46,510 nt of DNA from the NCBI GenBank assembly GCA_025997675.1, contig BNUX01000014.1, forward strand, positions 1 to 46,510, given 5' to 3'. Numbering within the stretch: position 1 is the stretch's first letter; each line of letters begins with the position of its first letter. A model generated the notes under the pieces. The model saw nothing but the letters and a program-made list of their open reading frames with translations, was not told where the DNA came from and did no database searches. This document shows, piece after piece, positions 8,075-16,838 of this stretch. A program made the translations under genes and the position numbers. The DNA comes from Spirochaetia bacterium. Lineage in GTDB: Bacteria; Spirochaetota; Spirochaetia; Treponematales; Breznakiellaceae.

Positions 8075-8902
8075 ATGGCTCATTGCATCGTTCCGGAAGC
8101 GGAAGCTATTTTAGATAAGGAATTCCCCGTTCTGGACAAGGGCTTCATCCGCCTGGTGGACTACCTGGGGGGGGACGAGCGGGTGGTGCAAAGCGCCCGG
8201 GTGAGCTACGGCGAGGGGACCAAGAGTTACCGGGAGGATGCGGGGCTCATCGACTACCTGCTCCGGAACCGGCATACCAGCCCCTTTGAGCAGATTTCCC
8301 TTACCTTCCATGTAAAGATGCCCATCTTTATCGCCCGGCAGTGGATACGCCACCGGACGGCCCGGCTCAACGAGATTTCCGGCCGCTATTCGGTGATGAA
8401 GGACGATTTTTACGTCCCCGTCCCGGAGGATGTGGCCCTCCAGAGTACGGATAACAAACAAGGCCGTTCCGATAAGGCCCTGGAAAGCGCGGCGGTGGAA
8501 AAGGTGCGCTCCTTCCTGGCCGAGGGGCAGAAGCGCGCCTATGGGGAGTATACTTCCCTCATTGACCAGGGGATTGCCCGGGAATTGGCCCGGATCAACC
8601 TGCCCTTGTCCCTATATACCGAAATTTACTGGAACATTGACCTCCACAACCTGTTTCACTTCCTGGAACTGCGGCTGGGGGCCCATGCCCAGAAGGAAAT
8701 CCGCCTGTACGCCCGGACCTTGCTGGAAATCACCAAAAAGGTTGTCCCCCGGTGCTGCGAATCCTTTGAACGGCACCTCCTGGGCGGGGTAAGCTTCTCC
8801 AAAGAGGAGTTGGCGGAACTGAACAAGCGGCTGGGGAATGGCGGGGAACCTACCCTGAGCGGGAAGGCCCTGGAACGGTTTGAGGAAAAACTCCGCACAT
8901 AA
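8075..8902 (+). CDS. thyX: Flavin-dependent thymidylate synthase ThyX
   Basis: ThyX makes dTMP from dUMP using methylene-tetrahydrofolate, FAD and NADPH. The family motif RHRTxxxNExSxRY is present as RHRTARLNEISGRYSV at about residues 93-108, preceded by FHVKMPIFIARQWIR. The downstream parts RINLPLSLYTEIYWNIDLHNLFHFLELRL and AQKEIRLYA also fit. Length is 275 residues, within the usual range. I chose ATG 8075 because GAGGAGGA lies 5-6 bases upstream; the earlier in-frame start has no site. The nucleotidyltransferase gene follows after 10 bases, so the two are probably co-transcribed. Confidence 0.97.
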   Translation: MAHCIVPEAEAILDKEFPVLDKGFIRLVDYLGGDERVVQSARVSYGEGTKSYREDAGLIDYLLRNRHTSPFEQISLTFHVKMPIFIARQWIRHRTARLNEISGRYSVMKDDFYVPVPEDVALQSTDNKQGRSDKALESAAVEKVRSFLAEGQKRAYGEYTSLIDQGIARELARINLPLSLYTEIYWNIDLHNLFHFLELRLGAHAQKEIRLYARTLLEITKKVVPRCCESFERHLLGGVSFSKEELAELNKRLGNGGEPTLSGKALERFEEKLRT

Positions 8903-8912
8903 GGATTTTTTT

Positions 8913-9806
8913 ATGAAAGGACCGACTTTAGTGGTATTGGCCGCCGGTATGGGAAGCCGTTACGGCGGGCTTAAACAGATGGACCGGATTGGCAAGAGCG
9001 GGGAAGTGCTGCTGGACTATTCGGTGTATGACGCCAAGCGGGCGGGCTTTACCAAGATTGTGTTTATTATCCGCCAGGATATCGAAAAGGATTTCCGGGA
9101 GCTGGTGCTGAGCCGGATCAAGGGCCACATCGAATGTGAGGTGGCCTTCCAGGAACTGGACAGCCTTGTTCCGCGGCAAGCGGGCCGGACCAAACCCTGG
9201 GGAACCGCCCACGCCCTGCTCTGCGCCCGGGACAAGATCGACGCCCCCTTCACGGTGCTTAACGCGGACGATTTCTATGGCCGGGAAGCCTTTGCGGTGA
9301 TGGGCAAATACCTGGCTGATCCTTTGATTACCGATGGGGCCATCGTGCCCTTCCGGCTGGAGAGCACCCTCAGCCCCCAGGGCACGGTTACCCGCGGAGT
9401 CTGCGAGGTGAGTCAGGGGTATCTTTCGTCGGTGGATGAACTCAAGGCTATCGAAAAAAAGGACGGCGCCATTTTCAACACCGGCTCCGATGGGACGCGG
9501 CAGGCCCTTCACGCGGATACCCCGGTGTCCATGAACTTCTGGGGTTTCCCGGTGGGTATCTTCCCCAAACTACAAAACTACTTTGAGGATTTTCTGAAAA
9601 ATGAGGGTGGGGAACCGAAGAGTGAATGTTACCTCCCCCTTGCGGCGGACTGGTTCATCAAAAAGGGGTTCCTCAAGATCCGGGTACTCAAGGCGGATTC
9701 CGAATGGTTCGGCGTTACCTATAAGGAGGACCGGGAAGCCGCAGTGAACCGCATAGCGGAACTGGTTTCCCAGGGGGTCTACCCCGCTTCCCTTTGGGGC
9801 GCGTAG
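8913..9806 (+). CDS. Nucleotidyltransferase-fold protein (sugar-1-phosphate NTP transferase-like)
   Basis: This is a 297-residue protein beginning TLVVLAAGMGSRYGGLKQM, the glycine-rich nucleotide-binding loop of the GT-A type nucleotidyltransferases (GlmU, RfbA, GalU group). A metal-binding acidic site is seen in PFTVLNADDFYG, and WGTAHALLCARDKI fits the same fold. The C-terminal half lacks any left-handed beta-helix, so it is not a GlmU or GlmC type. The real sugar phosphate substrate cannot be read from the sequence. The start is ATG 8913, 8 bases after TAAGGA, directly downstream of thyX. It converges with lgt, leaving two bases between the stops. Confidence 0.85.
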   Translation: MKGPTLVVLAAGMGSRYGGLKQMDRIGKSGEVLLDYSVYDAKRAGFTKIVFIIRQDIEKDFRELVLSRIKGHIECEVAFQELDSLVPRQAGRTKPWGTAHALLCARDKIDAPFTVLNADDFYGREAFAVMGKYLADPLITDGAIVPFRLESTLSPQGTVTRGVCEVSQGYLSSVDELKAIEKKDGAIFNTGSDGTRQALHADTPVSMNFWGFPVGIFPKLQNYFEDFLKNEGGEPKSECYLPLAADWFIKKGFLKIRVLKADSEWFGVTYKEDREAAVNRIAELVSQGVYPASLWGA

Positions 9807-9808
9807 TC

Positions 9809-10873
9809 TTAGCGCAGCTTTTTCCGCAGCTTCCGCCGGCTTTTCCGCGCTTCCTCCCGTTCCTGCGCCGTAGGCCCCTCTGGCGTAAAGCCGCTTGGTA
9901 CATCCGGGTATATCCGCACCGGTTCGTTATCGGGCAGCTTGCGGAAGATGAAGTACATTACCACCGCCGCGAGTACCATGCCGAAAGAAAGGATCTGCCC
10001 GGTGGAGAAACACAGGAGCGGATGGGCTTGGGCAGGGGAGAGCGTAGTGGGAATGAGCTGAATGCGGTAGCCTAAATCGGAATCGGGTTCCCGGAAGTAT
10101 TCGATGAAAAACCGGAAAAGCCCATAGCCCCCCAGGTAGAGACAGGAGAGGAAGCCCTTGAAGGGTTTCCTGTTTCGCCAGAGCCAGATGATGAGCCAGA
10201 GTACCACCCCCTCAAAGAGGGCCTCGAAGAGTTGGGAGGGGTAGCGGGGCAGGTTCACCATAGATGCGGCGCCGGGAATGACGATGCCGGTCTTTTCCAC
10301 CGCCTCCCGAACCCAGGCTTCCTGGGTGGAAAGAAGCTGGGCGTGGGGGAAGACCATCCCCAGGGGACCCGTGGTTACCCGGCCGTAGAGTTCGCCGTTG
10401 ATGAAGTTTCCCAGACGGCCGAAGGTATAGCCCAGGGGAACGCCGGCGACGAGCATATCAAAGATTTCCCGCTGGTTAAAACGCTTTATTGCCGCATAGA
10501 CAAATACCCCCAGTATGCAGCCGATGAGCCCCCCGTGGAAACTCATCCCCTGGAGGCCGGTGAAGCGGCCATTCTGGAAAGGCCAGAACACCAGCCAGGG
10601 TTGGCGGCGGTAGATATCACTGGTTTCGTAGATGATGGTGGAAAAGACCCGGGCGCCCATCAGCAAGACCAGGATGCCCCAGAAGAACATCCCCGACAGA
10701 TCGTCTTCGCTCATGGGGAAATGCCGTTCATGTACCTGTCTGCGGTAGAGCAGATAGGCAATACCAAAGGCGATGATATACATGAGCCCGTACCAACGGA
10801 AGGGCAGGCCGGGGATTATCTCCGGGGTCAGCCACGAGGGGAATTGTACCGCAAGGGAGTTAAGATTTTCCAT
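9809..10873 (-). CDS. lgt: Prolipoprotein diacylglyceryl transferase
   Basis: Lgt transfers diacylglycerol from phosphatidylglycerol to the lipobox cysteine of prolipoproteins at the inner membrane. It has 354 residues and seven or so membrane segments. The Lgt signature GRLGNFINGELYGR is present, along with FHGGLIGCILG, PRYPSQLFEALFEG and GLFRFFIEYFREPD. The protein is longer than most Lgt (about 260-300 residues) because of an insertion between GPLGMVFPH and LPRYPSQ and a basic C-terminal tail. Several lipoproteins in this window (CAP protein, CbiK, BtuF-like) would be its substrates. It is divergent from trmJ. Confidence 0.97.
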   Translation of the reverse strand: MENLNSLAVQFPSWLTPEIIPGLPFRWYGLMYIIAFGIAYLLYRRQVHERHFPMSEDDLSGMFFWGILVLLMGARVFSTIIYETSDIYRRQPWLVFWPFQNGRFTGLQGMSFHGGLIGCILGVFVYAAIKRFNQREIFDMLVAGVPLGYTFGRLGNFINGELYGRVTTGPLGMVFPHAQLLSTQEAWVREAVEKTGIVIPGAASMVNLPRYPSQLFEALFEGVVLWLIIWLWRNRKPFKGFLSCLYLGGYGLFRFFIEYFREPDSDLGYRIQLIPTTLSPAQAHPLLCFSTGQILSFGMVLAAVVMYFIFRKLPDNEPVRIYPDVPSGFTPEGPTAQEREEARKSRRKLRKKLR

Positions 10874-10936
10874 TTCATGTACCTTAGTATGTTATGGGGA
10901 AATAGTCAATTGATAGAAAATCCGGTAAAATAAGCC

Positions 10937-11701
10937 ATGTACCTTTCTGATTTGGTGATTATCCTCTGCCGCCCCTCGGAGCCGGGGAATGTGGGCGCCG
11001 TATGCCGCGCCATGAAAAACATGGGCCTTACCCGGCTGCGCATTGTTGCCCCCCGGCCGGGCGAAGCGATGGACCCCTGGAATGACGCCGTGCTGCGGGC
11101 CAGGGCGGTCCACGCGGAACAGGTCTGGGATGAGGCGGAAACCTTCGACACCCTGGCCGCCGCCATAGCGGACCTCCCCCTGGTAATCGGGACCACCCGC
11201 CGCCGAGGCTGCCACCGGAAAGCCATCACCATGACCCCCGAAGAAACCGCCGCCTTTCTGCAAGACCACGGCGGCCCTGCGGCCCTGGTTTTCGGTAACG
11301 AGCGCACCGGCCTTGAGGCACCAGAACTGGACCTTTGCAATCTGGCCTCCCACATCCCATCAAATGATGCCTTCCCCTCCCTGAACCTCTCCCACGCGGT
11401 CCAAATCTACGCCTACCAGATCTTCCGCGCCCTAAAACCCGGACTTGCCCCGGTTCAAGGAACTTTAGTTCCCGGAACCTGGGTCCCCTTGGACCGCACC
11501 AGGATTGACGCCCTGGTCCAATCGGTAAGCGATAATTTGGCGGGGCTGGGATTTTACCGGAAAAAGGGACGAGAGGAACAGGAGCGATTTCTCCGGGACA
11601 TTTTCGGACGGGCGGGGCTGACCATTGAGGAGGGACGGTACTTGGGGAAAATCTTTACAAAGGCGGTGAACTTGGCAAAGAAAGGGGCCGGTCCTTCTTA
11701 A
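10937..11701 (+). CDS. trmJ: tRNA/rRNA 2'-O-methyltransferase, TrmJ type
   Basis: This is a SPOUT-family RNA methyltransferase of 254 residues. The N-terminal IILCRPSEPGNVGAVCRAMKNMGL, the LVFGNERTGL loop and the C-terminal knot region FPSLNLSHAVQIYAYQIFRAL are the three conserved blocks. TrmJ 2'-O-methylates position 32 of certain tRNAs using S-adenosylmethionine. A helical C-terminal extension (VQSVSDNLAGLGFYRKKG) matches the dimerising tail of TrmJ. The start ATG has only a weak ribosome site. Its 3' end overlaps the convergent wecG-like gene by 47 bases. Confidence 0.9.
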   Translation: MYLSDLVIILCRPSEPGNVGAVCRAMKNMGLTRLRIVAPRPGEAMDPWNDAVLRARAVHAEQVWDEAETFDTLAAAIADLPLVIGTTRRRGCHRKAITMTPEETAAFLQDHGGPAALVFGNERTGLEAPELDLCNLASHIPSNDAFPSLNLSHAVQIYAYQIFRALKPGLAPVQGTLVPGTWVPLDRTRIDALVQSVSDNLAGLGFYRKKGREEQERFLRDIFGRAGLTIEEGRYLGKIFTKAVNLAKKGAGPS

Positions 11702-12476
11702 ATATCCGGTACACCAGTAACAGTATCGTATACCGAAAATAGGGGAATAGCCGGAAAAAGTGCAAAGGATGCTGGAGGCAGTAGCCGAACCATTCAAGGC
11801 CCCGGTCGAAACTCGCACGGGAGGGGCGTTTCTTGCGCTCCGCAAAAACGTCAAAGATGTCGCTGCACCAGAGCCGCAGGCCGGCGTTGAGGTGCCCGGT
11901 GTTTCTGGCGATCCACCGTTCCTCGCCGTGGACCCCCTTGCCGATGAGCAGCAGTGAGGGAGCGGCTTTGCGGATAGCCTCCAGGATAGTGCTTTCATCC
12001 TGGCGCTTGAAGTTGCCTATAAAGCGGCCCACTATCCTGAGCTTGGGAAAGGTTTGGCGGATGTTTTTTTCGGCTATCTTGAGTATCCGGGGCTTTGCCC
12101 CCAACAGATAGACCGACAACTCCCGGTTTTCCAGGATGGTCAACAGGTTAATGATAAAATCGAAGGGCATATAGCGGACCGGGGTTTTGCCGGTTAAGAA
12201 CCGGGCGCCCCCGGTAACGCTTTTTGAAATGGGGAGGACCAGGGCGGCTTTTTGCACAAAGTCCCGGTATTCGTTCGCCCTCCGGGCCCGTAACAAATCC
12301 CAGAGGGACAACAAGATGATATTTTTACCCTTAACCGTCCCATCGTTTCCCGGGGCCAGCAAATCATATATGGTTCCGGCTAATGTTTCCCCGGGCACGA
12401 TATCCAGAGGTACCTTGAGGACGCTAATCCGTTCTACCGGCTGGGGAATGTCAGACTGGGGTCCGTTAGAGTCCAC
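11655..12476 (-). CDS. WecG/TagA/CpsF family glycosyltransferase, atypical motif
   Basis: The 273-residue protein fits the GT26 family, which adds N-acetylmannosamine-type sugars to lipid-linked intermediates. Visible parts are ILKVPLDIV, NIILLSLWDLLRAR, SVYLLGAKPRILKIAEKNI, LRIVGRFIGNF and, toward the end, FDVFAERKKRPSRASFDRGLEWFGY. The usual GxPKQExW block is changed to GKGVHGEERWIA, so the enzyme may be altered in substrate or activity. The start overlaps rsmE by 43 bases and the end overlaps trmJ by 47, so expression is tied to the upstream ctpA-rsmE transcript. Confidence 0.8.
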   Translation of the reverse strand: MDSNGPQSDIPQPVERISVLKVPLDIVPGETLAGTIYDLLAPGNDGTVKGKNIILLSLWDLLRARRANEYRDFVQKAALVLPISKSVTGGARFLTGKTPVRYMPFDFIINLLTILENRELSVYLLGAKPRILKIAEKNIRQTFPKLRIVGRFIGNFKRQDESTILEAIRKAAPSLLLIGKGVHGEERWIARNTGHLNAGLRLWCSDIFDVFAERKKRPSRASFDRGLEWFGYCLQHPLHFFRLFPYFRYTILLLVYRIFKKDRPLSLPSSPPL

Positions 12477-13231
12477 GCTGTCCTCTCCAAAAGAATGATC
12501 CGAACCGCCGCCGCCCCGTACAGTGCGGCTGTTTCAGTCCTCAAAATGGTGTTTCCTATAATCAGGGGCTTAAACCCCGCCGCTAAAAACCGGGAAACCT
12601 CTTCCGGCGAAAACCCTCCCTCGGGGCCTACGGCGAGAACAACCAGATCGGGATCACTACAAAGATACCCGTGAAACCCGCCGTTGGCAAGGGGGCCGGT
12701 CTGGTCCTGGTGGAAGATAATCCCCAGAGGCCGCTTACCCCGTCCTTTCAGGGTTTCCCAATAATCTAGCAGCGCCTCCACCGTACAGGGTGCGGCAATC
12801 TCCGTAGCCATAGAGGACCCGCTCTGCTGCCGGGCTTCCCTGATGATCCGCCGCCACCGTTCCGGCTTGTCCCCCGCTACGGCCTTGGGTATTGAATAAT
12901 CGGAAACAAAGGGGTGAATTTCGGCAATGCCCCCCTCAGCCGCCTGGCGGACAATAAGGTCCAGCTTGGCGCCCTTGGGCAGGGCCTGGAACAGGATGAT
13001 AGGGGGCAGGGCTGTCTCGTCGACCAGTTCCGTGGGGAGGCAGTCCCCGGTAAGACAGCCGCCGGCCAGGGACTGCACCAGGACCCGGACTTCCCCGCCG
13101 GCAGGGAGCAGGGCATTAAAAACCGCCCCCTCCTTTAAACGCCGGACCCGGACCAGATAATGAAAATCCTTGCCGGAAAGCCTGACCACCCCCTGGGAAT
13201 CCGGCGGGGAGGGCAGGATAAATTGTTTCAT
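12434..13231 (-). CDS. rsmE: 16S rRNA m3U1498 methyltransferase RsmE
   Basis: RsmE methylates N3 of U1498 in 16S rRNA. The 265-residue protein has the N-terminal PUA-like part (GKDFHYLVRVRRLKEG) and the SPOUT domain with ILFQALPKGAKLDLIVRQAAEGGIAEIHPF, the motif AVGPEGGFSPEEV, and the knot LIIGNTILRTETAALYGAAA. Lengths and motif order are normal. It sits 15 bases downstream of ctpA and overlaps the glycosyltransferase gene after it. Confidence 0.95.
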   Translation of the reverse strand: MKQFILPSPPDSQGVVRLSGKDFHYLVRVRRLKEGAVFNALLPAGGEVRVLVQSLAGGCLTGDCLPTELVDETALPPIILFQALPKGAKLDLIVRQAAEGGIAEIHPFVSDYSIPKAVAGDKPERWRRIIREARQQSGSSMATEIAAPCTVEALLDYWETLKGRGKRPLGIIFHQDQTGPLANGGFHGYLCSDPDLVVLAVGPEGGFSPEEVSRFLAAGFKPLIIGNTILRTETAALYGAAAVRIILLERTAWTLTDPSLTFPSR

Positions 13232-13246
13232 GTCCTTCCACTCATT

Positions 13247-14734
13247 TTATGACGCCAGGGCAGTATCGTCCTCCAGAACCGCTTCGTTTTGCAATTCCCG
13301 CAGGGTCTTGGTGGTCTGCATAAGCCGGCCGTAGTTCCCGGCTCGGAGGATGTTTACCGCCTCCTGGAGTTGCACGTCGTACTCCAGATCGTACACCGGG
13401 GCGATAGCGGTACGGTTCTGCTCGTTCCGGATAAGCCGGCGGAGCAGGGAAAGGTTGATCCCGTATTCACCGTTCAATTCCCGGGCAAAGGCGGCTACCG
13501 TATCATCCGCCGCATGGGGATTTGCCTCCACAAAAGCGGGGATACGGTTAGCCGCAATAAGGGTATTCAGTTTTTCCGCTTCCTCGTTGGAAAATTCCGG
13601 AAACAGCACCTCCTTATCCGGAGGGATGCCGATTTTGTCGATGTTTACATCACTGGGGGTATAGTAGCGGGCGATAGTAATCCTGAACCCCGATTTTTCC
13701 AGGGGATACACCTGCTGTACCGAACCCTTCCCGTAGGATTTTTCACCCACCAGAAACGCCCGTCCCCGGTCTTTCAGCGCCCCCGCCACGATCTCCGCAG
13801 CCGAAGCGGACCCCCGGTTGATCAGGACCACTATGGGGATATTCGGCGGGACCGCCGTACCCCGGCGGGCGGTAAACACGGCGTTTTCCGAGGCAATCCG
13901 GGATTTGGTGGATACCACCACCCCATCCTCCAGGAAAAGGTCGCAGACGCCCACCGCAGAGTTCAGAAGCCCCCCGTAATTGTTCCGGAGGTCAAGGATG
14001 AAACTGGTGTAGTTCTTCTCCTTAAATTCCTCCAGGGCTTCCCGGGTCCGGTCCACGCTCATGGGGGTAAAGGTAAGGAGTTTGAGGTATCCGATGTCCC
14101 CGATCATCTCATGCTTAACCGTGGGGACCTCAATGATAGCCCTGGTGAGGATCACGGGAAATTCCAGTTTCTCCCCCCGGCGGATCAGAAGCCGCACATC
14201 CACCCCCGGGGTTCCCCGGAGGCGCTTCAATACCTCCTCCATAGAGAGGGCATCCGTGGCTTCATCGTTTATCTCAACGATAAGGTCCCCGGGGTTGATC
14301 CCCGCCCGCCAGCCCGGGGTATCCTCCATAGGGGCCGCTACCTCCACATAGAGGGGCCTGCCATCGGGCCGGGCAGCCACCGGTTTGGTGATATACAGCC
14401 CTACCCCGCCGAAATTCCCCTGGGTGGTATTGTTCAGGTCCGTCATTTCCGATTCCGGCAAAAATCCCGAATAGGGGTCCCCCAGGGCATTAAGCATGCC
14501 GGTCATGGCCCCCTCGTAGAGAACCCGGGGATCGACCTCTTCCACATACCGCTTCTGGATAAAATCAAAAATATTCTGAATGACGGAGGTATACCGTTTT
14601 GAATTCTGTTCATTGCCCTGAGCCTCGGCACGGGGTACGGAGGCAAAGATACATAGAGCGCTGAGGACCAGCACTGCGGCGAACCAGAACGGCCCGGTAC
14701 TACGCAGCGTCCTGGGCTTGTTATAATCATCCAT
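13247..14734 (-). CDS. ctpA: Carboxy-terminal processing protease (S41 family)
   Basis: This is a 495-residue periplasmic serine protease with an N-terminal signal or anchor segment (FWFAAVLVLSALCIFASV, about residues 16-33). A PDZ domain lies at about 100-185 (GVGLYITKP, APMEDTPGWRAGINPGDLIVEIND). The S41 domain has the catalytic Ser in RGSASAAEIVAGAL and Lys in GEKSYGKGSVQ. CtpA-type enzymes trim the C-termini of exported proteins. The start ATG follows AAGGATG. It heads the minus-strand run ctpA-rsmE-wecG-like. The short C-terminal region is family typical. Confidence 0.95.
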   Translation of the reverse strand: MDDYNKPRTLRSTGPFWFAAVLVLSALCIFASVPRAEAQGNEQNSKRYTSVIQNIFDFIQKRYVEEVDPRVLYEGAMTGMLNALGDPYSGFLPESEMTDLNNTTQGNFGGVGLYITKPVAARPDGRPLYVEVAAPMEDTPGWRAGINPGDLIVEINDEATDALSMEEVLKRLRGTPGVDVRLLIRRGEKLEFPVILTRAIIEVPTVKHEMIGDIGYLKLLTFTPMSVDRTREALEEFKEKNYTSFILDLRNNYGGLLNSAVGVCDLFLEDGVVVSTKSRIASENAVFTARRGTAVPPNIPIVVLINRGSASAAEIVAGALKDRGRAFLVGEKSYGKGSVQQVYPLEKSGFRITIARYYTPSDVNIDKIGIPPDKEVLFPEFSNEEAEKLNTLIAANRIPAFVEANPHAADDTVAAFARELNGEYGINLSLLRRLIRNEQNRTAIAPVYDLEYDVQLQEAVNILRAGNYGRLMQTTKTLRELQNEAVLEDDTALAS

Positions 14735-14824
14735 AATAATACATCCTTTTGAATCTATTGTAGAAAACCCTGGGGGTTTGTCAATTGGGGTAGATAACAG
14801 GAAAAGGTAGGCGCTCCTCCCTGC

Positions 14825-15130
14825 TCAATCCCAGGGATTGCTCAGGCTGAGCCCTTCCACCGCCGCAAAGTCCCGAATATTTCGGGTCAACAGGGTCAGG
14901 CCATGGGCCAAGGCGGTGGTGGCGATGAGGGAGTCATTATAGGGAAGGGTTCTTCCTGCCCTCTTTTTTCCCTCCGGTAATTTCTCCATACCAAAAACAA
15001 TTTCTCCGATGGAAATAACGCTGATAGATAAATCAATTTGACGTATCTTTTTAACAAATTCATAAACCTTGGGATTCCGGTTGGGTTTACGAATTTCGGA
15101 TAAGACGTTAGTATCCAGAAGGTATTTCAC
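14825..15130 (-). CDS. VapC/FitB-like PIN-domain toxin, internally shortened
   Basis: The protein has 101 residues, against about 135-145 for the family. It starts MKYLLDTNVLSEIRKP and keeps the acidic residues expected of a PIN ribonuclease: Asp 6, Glu in ISIGEIVFGMEKL, Asp in YNDSLIATTALAHGL and Asp in LLTRNIRDF. It jumps directly from LPEGKKR to AGRTLPYNDSLIA; the helices that normally sit between (roughly 38 residues) are missing without a frame change. Activity is therefore doubtful, although every catalytic acid is present. ATG overlaps the antitoxin stop (ATGA), the usual toxin-antitoxin coupling. Confidence 0.85.
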   Translation of the reverse strand: MKYLLDTNVLSEIRKPNRNPKVYEFVKKIRQIDLSISVISIGEIVFGMEKLPEGKKRAGRTLPYNDSLIATTALAHGLTLLTRNIRDFAAVEGLSLSNPWD

Positions 15131-15336
15131 AGGTCAATATCCCTCATTTCAAAAGGCTCTCTTGGCATTTCCTCCAATTCCACATCCGGCCAAGGGGCGT
15201 TTTTGAATGCCTCAATAAGGTTTGGCTCTTCCCCCGTAATAATCTGGGGCGTCCCGGCAGCCGATTTAATGACCTCACTGAATTTTGCCTTGGCATCCTG
15301 TAACTGCCACGTATCACTTCTACGTACAAGACCCAT
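15127..15336 (-). CDS. Phd/YefM-like antitoxin, internally shortened
   Basis: This is a 69-residue antitoxin with WQLQDAKAKFSEVIKSA at residues 9-25, the start of the Phd fold that binds DNA, and a tail PNLIEAFKNAPWPDVELE and RDIDL that would bind the PIN toxin. Between PQIITGEE and PNLIEAF the middle of the Phd domain (about 20 residues, normally including a GxxVAVL strand) is missing. I chose ATG 15336, since GGAGG lies 7 bases upstream; the ORF extends to 15411 but that stretch overlaps the phosphoesterase gene. It forms an overlapping pair with the toxin downstream. Confidence 0.8.
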   Translation of the reverse strand: MGLVRRSDTWQLQDAKAKFSEVIKSAAGTPQIITGEEPNLIEAFKNAPWPDVELEEMPREPFEMRDIDL

Positions 15337-15404
15337 ATATACCTCCAACTCACGGTTCGCGCTAGTCTGTCTGATTATAGTATAAGGCCTTGGCGCCGTC
15401 TTGG

Positions 15405-16160
15405 CTACCAAAGGCCCAGTTGTTTCATCCGTTTTGCGGTTTTCCGCATATCATATTCAAGGCGCTTGAATTGCCACCGCCCCGATTCGGTATCGAAGAG
15501 GGCATACCGGGCTCTGGCGCAGTGGAATCGTAAAGCGCGATGAGCGTCCGCCTCGTCCCGGGGGAAACCGACGCTTCCGGGGTTGAGGAGGTAGCGGATA
15601 TCGCCTCGGAGCTTGGTTTCCCCGCCTGTTTCGATGACCGCATCCGGTTCTCCGTACCCTATCTGATAGGAGGTCTCCCCATCTTCCGTGGTTTCGAGAA
15701 AAAACGAAGGGAGGTGGGTGTGACCGAAGAAACAATGGGTAAAATTGCTCTGGGAAAAGGCGATGACCGCATCGGTCCGGGAAAAAACATAGCCCCAGAT
15801 GGGGTTTTCCGGGCTCCCGTGGGACAGGAGTATGCCTTCGTACTCGGCATTGAGGGGAAGTTTGGCAAGATAGGCCATATCCGCCGGGGTGAGCTGGGGC
15901 CGGGTCCACTCCATGGCGATACGGGCATGGTCCGCAAAGCTGGAAAGGTCCATCACTCCCGCAGCGGCGAGGTCGTGGTTGCCCCCTAAAACCACCGCGC
16001 AGACTTCGGTGGCCCGGGCGATACATTCCCGGGGGTCCGGCCCGTAACCAACGAGGTCTCCCAGGCACAGAACCGCATCCCGGCCCCCCTGGGTTTCCTT
16101 CAATACCGCGTCAAAGGCCGCCAAATTGGCATGGATATCCGAAACAACCAATACTCGCAT
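15405..16160 (-). CDS. Metallophosphoesterase (calcineurin-like)
   Basis: This is a 251-residue metallophosphoesterase. The metal-ligand motifs run in order: VVSDIHANL (DxH), LGDLVGYGPDP (GDxxxxG), GGNHDLAA (GNH[D/E]), ILLSHGSPE, and FFGHTHLPS (GHTH). The family acts on phosphodiesters of varied type, and the substrate is not clear from the sequence. Such stand-alone proteins resemble YfcE/MJ0936-type phosphodiesterases. It is divergent from the 207-residue unknown gene. Confidence 0.93.
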   Translation of the reverse strand: MRVLVVSDIHANLAAFDAVLKETQGGRDAVLCLGDLVGYGPDPRECIARATEVCAVVLGGNHDLAAAGVMDLSSFADHARIAMEWTRPQLTPADMAYLAKLPLNAEYEGILLSHGSPENPIWGYVFSRTDAVIAFSQSNFTHCFFGHTHLPSFFLETTEDGETSYQIGYGEPDAVIETGGETKLRGDIRYLLNPGSVGFPRDEADAHRALRFHCARARYALFDTESGRWQFKRLEYDMRKTAKRMKQLGLW

Positions 16161-16214
16161 TTCATGTTTATTTTAGAGTATCATGGAGGGAAACATAAGT
16201 AGGACAAACAAAGT

Positions 16215-16838
16215 ATGGCAGAAAAAAAAGCAGAACGGCATACCGCGACCCTGTCGGCGACTTTGTCGGACATACTTTCAGATAGGTTTTCCGATGTTTG
16301 GAAACTCCTTTCGGAAACCACCTTATTTTTAAGCAGAACCAAAGAATTTGGCGCCCATGAACAGCAGCTCCGTACCTGGCGCGCCGACCTGCAATCCTCC
16401 CGCCAAGACCCCGATGTAGCCCAACGGATCCGCTCTGAACTGACGGCGCTCCGGAAAAGCCTCCGCCTCCAGGGCTACGATCTAAGCCTGGGCAGGCAGA
16501 ACCTTATCATCGACGGGTTCCGAAATGACGCCTGCCTTAGCGAAGGGTTCCGGCGGGTGGTTATCTTTATCTCGGACAAGAATATTTTTTTCCTGGCGGG
16601 GGAGGAAAATCATATCGCCCTGGCGGAGTTTCTTGAAAGGCAGGTGGAAGCTAAAATCAGGGCTCACCAAAAGCTGATACGAATCCTGGATCGGCATTAT
16701 CTCTGGTATCGCCGTCAAGGACAGGACCTGATCCTTTCGGGGTCGGACACGGAAACCAAGGAGGACTTCGCGCGGTTTTCCGCCATGTGCGATGCTAATA
16801 GTTTGCTGTTTTTGGGGGGGCTAAAGAGGCTGCGGTAG
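16215..16838 (+). CDS. Conserved-looking unknown protein, 207 residues
   Basis: I do not recognise this gene. The product is soluble and rich in charged residues, with predicted helices at about residues 8-60 and 60-90 and a mixed region after. A hydrophobic stretch RRVVIFISDKNIFFLAGEE at about 114-132 could be a beta hairpin. A long amphipathic helix follows, LAEFLERQVEAKIRAHQKLIRILDRHY. Codon use and GC content match the housekeeping neighbours. Divergence from the phosphoesterase leaves about 54 bases for two promoters. No membrane segment or signal peptide is seen. Confidence 0.7.
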   Translation: MAEKKAERHTATLSATLSDILSDRFSDVWKLLSETTLFLSRTKEFGAHEQQLRTWRADLQSSRQDPDVAQRIRSELTALRKSLRLQGYDLSLGRQNLIIDGFRNDACLSEGFRRVVIFISDKNIFFLAGEENHIALAEFLERQVEAKIRAHQKLIRILDRHYLWYRRQGQDLILSGSDTETKEDFARFSAMCDANSLLFLGGLKRLR

